From Oreohelix idahoensis (Eukaryota > Mollusca > Gastropoda > Stylommatophora > Oreohelicidae): a DNA stretch of 64,000 bases. A program made the translations under genes and the position numbers. This document shows positions 57,551 to 64,000 of the stretch, one piece after another (within the stretch, counting starts at the first letter, position 1; each line of letters begins with the position of its first letter). The DNA is taken from assembly GCA_024509875.1 (NCBI GenBank), contig JAMPIV010004462.1, positions 310,001-374,000 on the forward strand. The letters run 5' to 3'. The notes beneath the pieces are model-generated. The model had not been told where the DNA came from. It made no database searches and was given only the letters and a program-made list of their open reading frames with translations.

Positions 57551-58318
57551 AGGACCTCTCGGGGGGGGGGGGCACCAAAAACTAACTCAAAGGGAGAGAA
57601 GCCAGTTTGTTCATGTGGCACCTCTCGGTAAGCAAACAGGACAGCTGGGAGTGCTCTGTCCCAGTCCTGAGGGTGTTTAACAGTAACCTTATGTAAAAGT
57701 TGCTTAAGCGTACGGTTAAGTCTTTCAACTGCACCGTTACTCATGGGATGATAAATGCTACTCAAATTTCTATCAATGTTCCAGGTTTTCATTACTTCCT
57801 TCATGGTATCGGATAGAAACTGCGACCCATGATCAGATAATAATTTTCTAGGAAACCCTATTCTAGAAAAAATTAGATGTAATGCATCAGCTACATCTGT
57901 GGTAGTGGTGGTCTTCAATGGAATGGCTTCTGGCCATCGTGTGCATAAATCAACGCACGTGAGAACAAATCTATGTCCTCTCGCAGATGGTAGAAGTAGA
58001 CCAATTATATCTATGGCCATCTTGTCAAAAGGTCGTACTGAGATATCCCAAGCCTGAATAGGCGCCGTGTGAAAAGCTCCACGTGCTTTCACTTCCTGGC
58101 ACGTAGTACAAGAACGTACATACTGCGAAATATCCCGTGATACTCCTGGCCAAAAGAATGAAGACAATACTCGAGATCGTGTTCGAGTATATCCCATATG
58201 TCCTGCACACTGCGAATCATGCGCGTGTTGAAGAATGTACCGTCTAAAAGCAGCCGGTACCATCACTTGTTGTTTTACCTGTGATTTATCACTAAAACAT
58301 CTAATTAGTATATTATTT
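57547..58318 (-). CDS. Element A integrase (zinc domain and catalytic core)
   Basis: The frame is open from about 58318, before its first start codon. It contains HHCC ('HAHDSQCAGH' and 'CTTC') and the DD35E core: Asp in 'DKMAIDIIG', Asp in 'LLSDHGSQF' and Glu in 'NGAVERLNR', with 35 residues between the last two. It ends 'FGAPPP' where the 12-base C run shifts the frame into the next ORF. It is in -1 register to gag-protease, and the junction has a run of seven A. That run is not in the standard phase for tandem slippage, so the shift may be programmed or a mutation. Integrase is placed before RT. Confidence 0.92.
57561..57572 (+). other. G12 homopolymer at the INT/RT frame junction
   Basis: Twelve G on the + strand (C on the coding strand) encode a proline run at the end of the integrase core. 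The following RT frame is reached only if the run is one base longer, so it is either a mutation hotspot or a sequencing artefact. Confidence 0.8.
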
Positions 58319-60404
58319 TTTTAATAAACCAATGTTTGTTATTATTATCTGATGTTAAATTATCAACCTTATTAACTAGGTTAAAAAATTTATTTAAAGA
58401 TTTGTCATTTTTTTGTTTGTTTGCAAATGATTCCCTGTCAATAAGTGAATTGACCTCAATATCCTCCTGTTTCTCTGCATCCATCTTATTATCATTGACA
58501 CTCTCCATGAGCATAGTCTGAGCTCTAGTCGTCACGGCGTTTCCAGTGCATAGATTGTGTCTCTCCCATTCAATAATATCTTCTGGTGAACAATCCTTGC
58601 TGCCGTGTATGCGACCCACCATAAGGTCTGCAATCGGCTTTTTCAGCATGCATACCTTCACGTTCCCTGTGAAAAAAGGTGTTTTAACATGGATAATAGC
58701 TGTGGGGTAAAACTCAATAGTTCCCCCAAAAGTCATGCAACGGACATATTCCCCCGTTGCACAGCTAGGATGTACCAGCGACTGTCGCACTCCAATGGTT
58801 GTGGACCCCGAATCTCTCAATACAGAAACTATAGAACCGTTAACTATCCCTCTGTTAAAAATCAGAGAGCCTGTTCCATCATTGGCTGCAAGACCTACTT
58901 CTGGTGGAATGTGTCCGCAGTTTAGCACTGTCTCCTTTGCCTTCTGAAAAATAAGATTGCATTGTGGGCAACTATTCGCCACGTTATAATTTATAGCAAA
59001 GCATGCAGCAGAAGAATGCATTGTATTATCGTTAGGTGGAACCTGAACCTTAGGGGTGATATCATTTGTAACTGCTGCCCCGGTATTATGGTTATAATGT
59101 GAAGATCCACGAGAATGAGAACGATTACGAGAATAATTAGTTGAATTATCCCGTTGTCGTCTATTGTAATTGTTATCTCGATGTCTCGAGTTATAATTAT
59201 CGCTATTCTTCCAATTGTTACCATTATTATATTGATATGACCGATTATAACTTGAGTTACGTGGATTACTGTTGTATCTTGACTGAGGTGAATAATTTCT
59301 GTTTTGTTGTCTTCCTCTATTAAAGTTATTGTTAAAGTTATTCTGTCCCTTATGAAAATTAATGTCATAGTTTCCTTTGAATCTACCTCTGTCTACACTG
59401 TGTGTTCTTGGTTTGTTATTACTATGATATGCCATATTGGAGGCTACAGGAAGAGTTTCTCTTATCAACGAGCCAGAAATATTAGCATTCGGATGAGCTG
59501 TGCAGTAATTTAACGAAATTTTTTCTAACTCATCAATAGTTTCTGGTTTTCTTTCTTGCAGATAAGCAAAGAATGGTGGGCTGACAGAAGATAATACTTT
59601 ATCCCTCAATAACAAATCGACTAACTTGTCGTAAGATTTGTTGACACCTGCTAGTTCAACCCATCTGTTAAAAGTATTGCGTATGTTAGCAATAAATCCT
59701 GTAAAATCTTTATTATTATCTGGCAACAAACTTTTGAAACGTAATCTACGTGCCTCTTCGTTCAAGTGGAAACGACGTAATAACAAAGTTTTAATGGCCT
59801 CATAGTCTGTGGCTAATGTAGGATCAATATTTTGTGCTGCACTTGCAGGTTCGCCATCCAGAAATTCCTTAAGTTTAAGTGCCCATGCAGTTTTGTCAAG
59901 GTTATTGACCTTGCATATATCCTCAAAGCGCGCCAGCCATGATGATAGGTCGTCCACGTGTAATTTGAAAGGTGGTAGCTTAAAGTAATAATTGCCCTTA
60001 AGTCGGTTGGATGAAGATCCCGATTGAGCATTATCATTTTGGCTTGCTGCAGCACCCTGTGAATTAAGTTTTGCTGTTTCCAACTTAAGCCGTTGCAATT
60101 CCATTTCTTGCTGCAGTATGATTTCCTGTCGTTTCAATTTATTCTCTTCTTCAATCCGTAGGATTTCATCTCTTGCCATCTTTCTTTCTTCTTCTTGTCT
60201 TAATTCTGCTTTCTTTTCAGCCTCTTTTCTTTCAAGTTCTTCCATCTCTGCCTTAGCAATAGCTTTCTTTTCAGCCTCTTTTCTTTCACGTTCTTCCATC
60301 TCTGCCTTATATTTTGCAAGTTGTTGTTCCGCAAATTCAAGGAGTGCATCTCCCTTTTTATTACAATCTTTTCCAATTTTAATGAAATGATCCAAGGTAA
60401 GCAT
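58305..60404 (-). CDS. gag: Element A Gag-protease polyprotein
   Basis: A 699-residue intact frame. Residues ~1-120 are a charged coiled coil starting 'MLTLDHFIKIGKD'. Residues ~135-315 are a SCAN-like capsid ('FTGFIANIRNTFNRWVELAG', 'LLLRDKVLSSVSPPFFAYL'). Residues ~335-450 form an N/R/Y-rich linker with RG, SR and RNRS motifs, likely RNA-binding. Residues ~480-500 hold C-x2-C-x13-C-x-H. The aspartic protease follows, with DSG in 'VLRDSGSTTIGVRQ' and 'DLMVGRIHGSKDC' at its end. The last ~90 residues are a linker ('VTTRAQTM') leading to integrase. Unlike B and E there is no RRM. The frame is intact, suggesting a recent copy. Confidence 0.93.
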   Translation of the reverse strand: MLTLDHFIKIGKDCNKKGDALLEFAEQQLAKYKAEMEERERKEAEKKAIAKAEMEELERKEAEKKAELRQEEERKMARDEILRIEEENKLKRQEIILQQEMELQRLKLETAKLNSQGAAASQNDNAQSGSSSNRLKGNYYFKLPPFKLHVDDLSSWLARFEDICKVNNLDKTAWALKLKEFLDGEPASAAQNIDPTLATDYEAIKTLLLRRFHLNEEARRLRFKSLLPDNNKDFTGFIANIRNTFNRWVELAGVNKSYDKLVDLLLRDKVLSSVSPPFFAYLQERKPETIDELEKISLNYCTAHPNANISGSLIRETLPVASNMAYHSNNKPRTHSVDRGRFKGNYDINFHKGQNNFNNNFNRGRQQNRNYSPQSRYNSNPRNSSYNRSYQYNNGNNWKNSDNYNSRHRDNNYNRRQRDNSTNYSRNRSHSRGSSHYNHNTGAAVTNDITPKVQVPPNDNTMHSSAACFAINYNVANSCPQCNLIFQKAKETVLNCGHIPPEVGLAANDGTGSLIFNRGIVNGSIVSVLRDSGSTTIGVRQSLVHPSCATGEYVRCMTFGGTIEFYPTAIIHVKTPFFTGNVKVCMLKKPIADLMVGRIHGSKDCSPEDIIEWERHNLCTGNAVTTRAQTMLMESVNDNKMDAEKQEDIEVNSLIDRESFANKQKNDKSLNKFFNLVNKVDNLTSDNNNKHWFIKKIIY

Positions 60405-61642
60405 TCTTGAAGTTGAATTATTTAAGTATCCACTTACTTATGTCTAGTAATCACCACTAGAATCTATGTCGATAATTCTAATTACTCAACGAATGAATAA
60501 TTAATATAAGAAATTGCAATATTCCTGTAATGTTATTTATAAGTTTCACAAATTTATAATATTTTGTAAAAATATTATATATATACTCACTAATATCTAT
60601 CATAAATAGTTATGATAGTTAGTTATCTAAGGTGCTGAAATTATATCATGCACTTAATATTAATATTCAATAATTATGGGTATTATTCCTAAATAATTAG
60701 GTTATTTAATCTTAATTGTTACTAAGTTCCCACTGCAGTACTGAGAAAGTGTACTAATTAACATTTAATATGTCTTAATATGTTATAAAGTTATAATAAT
60801 TAATCATAGTATATTATGTCATAATCATGAGCTATAAAGTGCATTGCCCATTTCTTGGACCATCACTGCAAATTGGTGCAAAGTCCCTAATTTCTCCTTA
60901 AAACTCATAAAAATTTAATCATATTAATCTATACTCTTATTAAAGAATAAATTATAGCATTAATATTAAATTATAAAGGGATGAAATGAAGACAAACAAT
61001 ACAATGGGTTAACCAAGGATTACAGAACATTATTAACATACAACAAAGACTTTTTCACAATAAAAATGCATTTACAACTAAGGTGACTAGACCGGAAGTG
61101 AGAATTAAAGAATGAACTGAATAGATAATTAACCTGCGTACACAACAATTAGTGACGTATACATGGACTCATTAACGGTCGTACAACAAAAATATAAACT
61201 GAATGATAGTAAGATCAGAAAAAACACGATAGATTACAAACATTGTTAAAGAACTGAATAAAAATTAGAACCAAATACACTAGAATACCACAGTTATAAC
61301 ACGACTATACACCTAACATGCAAGGTGAATTAATGCAAGTCCGAACGACACGATCACCGACAATGTATTCGACGCGTTCTTCGCGAAATGCTATTAATTC
61401 ACGGCCCTAAGAACAATTACAATCAATTCGTAGCATCCAAGGAGCCATAGAACTGATTATAATTCGCCGCCCATCCATACCCGCTACATGTAAAAGGACA
61501 GAAACAATATTCAACATGGCTACCAAAAAAAGAACATGGCGTTATCGGACAAACAGGACGAAATATGGTAACGTTTAAAATCAGTTACTTATCTTTTTTT
61601 GGCAGTAATACAGTACATTATCTGCTTCGCCAACAGACTCGC
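60405..61642 (-). other. 5' leader of element A (incomplete)
   Basis: Collinear with the leader of B, without B's 211-bp insertion. It ends abruptly after 'caacagactcgc' (B continues 'aagcttg'). Confidence 0.75.
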
Positions 61643-62667
61643 TGTTACGTGCAGTCTTTGATATCTTACAATATTATACATTGGTATACTTGTTATGTTC
61701 GCAAATATTTTGTAAACAAAATAGATATTTTTTAGTGCTTAAGGGAAAGTCATTATTGAGTTACTTCCCTTGAAAGTTGTGCCGTCTCTTTCGATCGAAC
61801 TCCGCGGATGAATCCAGTTTTACTGCGATTTAGTCTTTGTTTGGGTAGTAATAGATTGTTCTTGCTTCAGAATATCTATGGCCTGAATTTATGTGTATTG
61901 TTTGTCTGTGTAGGACGAATCTGTCTTATATCTGTATATCTTTACATATCTAAGTCGAACTATATGTTCTGTTGTCTCTAGAGAGGTCAAAGGCTGTTCG
62001 GCGGATGTGTCGCGAGAGAGGTGTGTTTTGGCTTCGCCCTGATGATGGGCTGTGTTTTCCTATGTCGGCTTGAGGCCGGGAAAAAAGTGATCTCAGTGGT
62101 TTTTGGGGAAAGTGATAGTCGTCTAGACCTATCGTGTATGCTTTACCCCAGTGTTCATTCTTATTGCCAAGGAATGGCAAACTCATATTTCTGAAAACCA
62201 AGGTAATAAAGATACTCTTTTGAACTCTCGTACGAAGCCACCGTTTTTCGATAGGGATGATTTGTACGTCTGAGAGGATACATCTAACTAGATGAAAAAA
62301 AAACGATTCTGATTCCTAGCAGCACTATATCCTGTAGAATGCAGTCAATTGTTCATGATCAAATCTACAGAGCAATGAAATGTTTAATGAATGACTAACT
62401 TTAGGACAGATTCATTATCTGTATCCAAACGTGAGTGACAGCTCACGAGTGAAGCCATCTTGGAACCAAACATGTAGTGACTTTCAAGAAGAGAAAAGGG
62501 ATGCCCGTATTATCGCTTGATTAGTCCAGAGATCACTGCTGCACATGAGAACCCATTGCTAGCGGTTCAATATAATTGTATGAAAAAATCTGTGCTGGAC
62601 ATTATGTTAAGGAATCTTCTAGAAGCCATCTTGGATATTGTTTATAATCTGACGTGCTTTGTCAGTA
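61643..62667. other. Possible edge of another LTR element, unclassified
   Basis: The sequence starts TGTTACGTGCAG exactly where element A's leader breaks off, and contains an AATAAAG near 62206 followed by a 'tctcgtacgaagcc' block, which is LTR-like. No gene was seen. No matching second copy exists in the window, so this remains a suggestion. Confidence 0.3.
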
Positions 62668-62675
62668 AACTCAGT

Positions 62676-62677
<2 letters not shown>

Positions 62678-62761
<84 letters not shown>

Positions 62762-62792
62762 ATATATATATATCTATATATATATCTATATG
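62678..62792. repeat. (TA)n microsatellite with TATC interruptions
   Basis: About 80 bases of pure TA, then TATC-interrupted repeats. Open frames through it are artefacts. Confidence 0.95.
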
Positions 62793-64000
62793 GGCAATAC
62801 TGAGTGCTTGGCTACTGACAGTCCATTATACTATTATTCTACATGAGTGCCCATGTAACATAACATCGCAAGACCATTTATCCACTGTACCATGATGTAT
62901 TATGCCAACCTGTGATTTGTCACTATCTGTGCTGTCGAGTGTGTACGTCCAATTAAACTTTAGTAAAGGTACACAGTCGTTGCTGACCTTTGTCTTCCAG
63001 CACACACCGATCATTAACACCACTGATTGCTGGGATTATAGCACTGGTTTGTGTACACTACAGTGGAGCAAACAACACCAAAGATTCTTATCAACTGGTG
63101 GACCAGCTTTCTGGGTTTGACCTCGCAGAAGTTCAGAAGTCAACAGATTACCGATACCAGACCGTTTCCTGTGGCTGATACGACACACTTGCAGTATTAG
63201 TTTGCTCTTTGTCAACACTTCGTCACGTGACCTGTCAAGTGAATGCAGTATGTAGGTCAGCGTTGTTGACATTTTTACATTAGACATTACAGAGTTTCAC
63301 AGAACAGTTGGATCAATTCTTGTCAATGTTAACAGGAAGACAGTATTATTGAACTAAGAAGTCCTATTTTCATCGATGGATCTTCTTGTTTTCTATATAT
63401 GAACTTTAATATTTAAGGCCAGAATATATATTTCAATAAAGTGGCAGTTTATTTATTTTACAAGAATAACTTTGCCATTACTGTAAAACTGAGCCTATTT
63501 TGCAACACATTACACACATGATATATGTATTTATGATATGTTACATGTTATTTGTTTGTATAGTATGTTAGTTTATATGTCAGCGGGTTGTGTTTAAGGT
63601 TGGGCGGCGTCCTCACAACAGAATATCCCACGTCATAGAGGGTCCGTTGTGGGCGTTTTCTATAGGTGCAATTTTCTTGATTGAAAATTTGCTTGCGACA
63701 ACTGTTGCTTTTGTGTTAGCTGTGAAGTCTGAAATTATTGTTATTTTTGTAATATTTCTTTGTTCTTTAGTTTTGTTTTGAATTGTTTGTAATTTGTTGG
63801 TCTACCCTTTTCTATCTTTCAGTTCTATTCACAATTTATATTCATATACTGTGACGTCATTTGTGTTGTTATTCTTTGCAGATTCAGTGATTATTTTCAT
63901 TGATTTCCCTATTTGATTTATTTTGATTTCTGCAAACGTTTTCGTATTGTCAGTCCTATTTGTACTTTATGTATTCTGTTGGTTGACATATGTTTTATAT
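62793..64000. other. Non-coding right end of the window
   Basis: No gene or repeat was recognised. Short open frames near 62902-63287 and 63590-63781 have no family motifs. AT-rich throughout. Confidence 0.45.

Larger units (their letters stand above)
53661..61642 (-). mobile_element. Element A: Gmr1-like Ty3/gypsy element with order gag-PR-INT-RT-RH, 5' end missing
   Basis: On the minus strand the leader, gag-protease, integrase, reverse transcriptase-RNase H, 3' untranslated region and 3' LTR (53661-54496) follow each other. Integrase comes before reverse transcriptase, the reverse of ordinary Ty3/gypsy and the hallmark of the Gmr1 group first described in cod and found in other marine animals. 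All catalytic motifs are present. The frames are separated by an A7 run (between protease and integrase) and a 12-base C run (between integrase and RT). The similarity to B's leader stops at 61642, so about 250 bp of leader and the 5' LTR are missing from the window. Confidence 0.93.

Overview
The window is eukaryotic. Two spliced exons of a TRPC/TRP-family cation-channel gene lie on the + strand at 21119-21276 and 51125-51301. Everything else is intron or flank packed with transposable elements. The AT-rich sequence, the TRPC-like exons, and the mixture of Ty3/gypsy elements, RTE-like LINEs, mariner and tRNA-derived SINEs suggest an animal, most likely a marine invertebrate such as a mollusc. 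The phylum is a guess. No bacterial-style operons, rRNA, functional tRNA genes or CRISPR arrays were seen.

Layout. (1) 1-1798: AT-rich flank with two 3' ends of one LINE family. (2) 1799-17904: element B, a minus-strand LTR retrotransposon with 731/810-bp LTRs and target duplication GAAGG. Element C (4450-11878, ~2.35-kb LTRs, duplication CATAT) has inserted in B exactly at its reverse-transcriptase YIDD codons. (3) 17905-21118: LINE pieces and a GC-rich unclassified block. (4) TRPC exon 1. (5) A 29.8-kb intron holding a LINE (F, minus strand) split by nested insertions: solo-LTR-like G (28226-38540, duplication CTCAG), itself split by element D (28953-38161, 2.62-kb near-identical LTRs, duplication GTATA), and element E (38663-47916, duplication GTTGC). 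E carries a second LINE (H, 10-bp duplication) and a mariner (43-bp inverted repeats, TA duplication). (6) TRPC exon 2, then a tRNA-derived SINE with a 13-bp duplication. (7) 53661-61642: element A, minus strand, the only element here with gag, protease, integrase, reverse transcriptase and RNase H all recognisable. (8) 61643-64000: no gene seen; A stops abruptly at a TG that may be the edge of another LTR element.

Biology. All five LTR elements look like relatives of the Gmr1-type Ty3/gypsy group. In element A integrase precedes reverse transcriptase, as in Ty1/copia, and C and D have integrase directly after protease. Only A keeps both integrase and reverse transcriptase. D keeps gag-protease-integrase, with a canonical GGGAAAC -1 frameshift heptamer, but has no reverse transcriptase. 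C lost the integrase core and reverse transcriptase.

The most unusual observation concerns B and E. These two diverged elements both carry an RNA-recognition-motif (RRM) domain at the C-terminus of gag-protease, where A has integrase, and both lack integrase. This looks like a recurring gag-protease-RRM form of LTR retrotransposon, possibly non-autonomous and helped by A-like relatives. A, B and E also share a C-x2-C-x13-C-x-H motif before the protease instead of a CCHC knuckle. All coordinates and similarities were read by eye; no database search was run.
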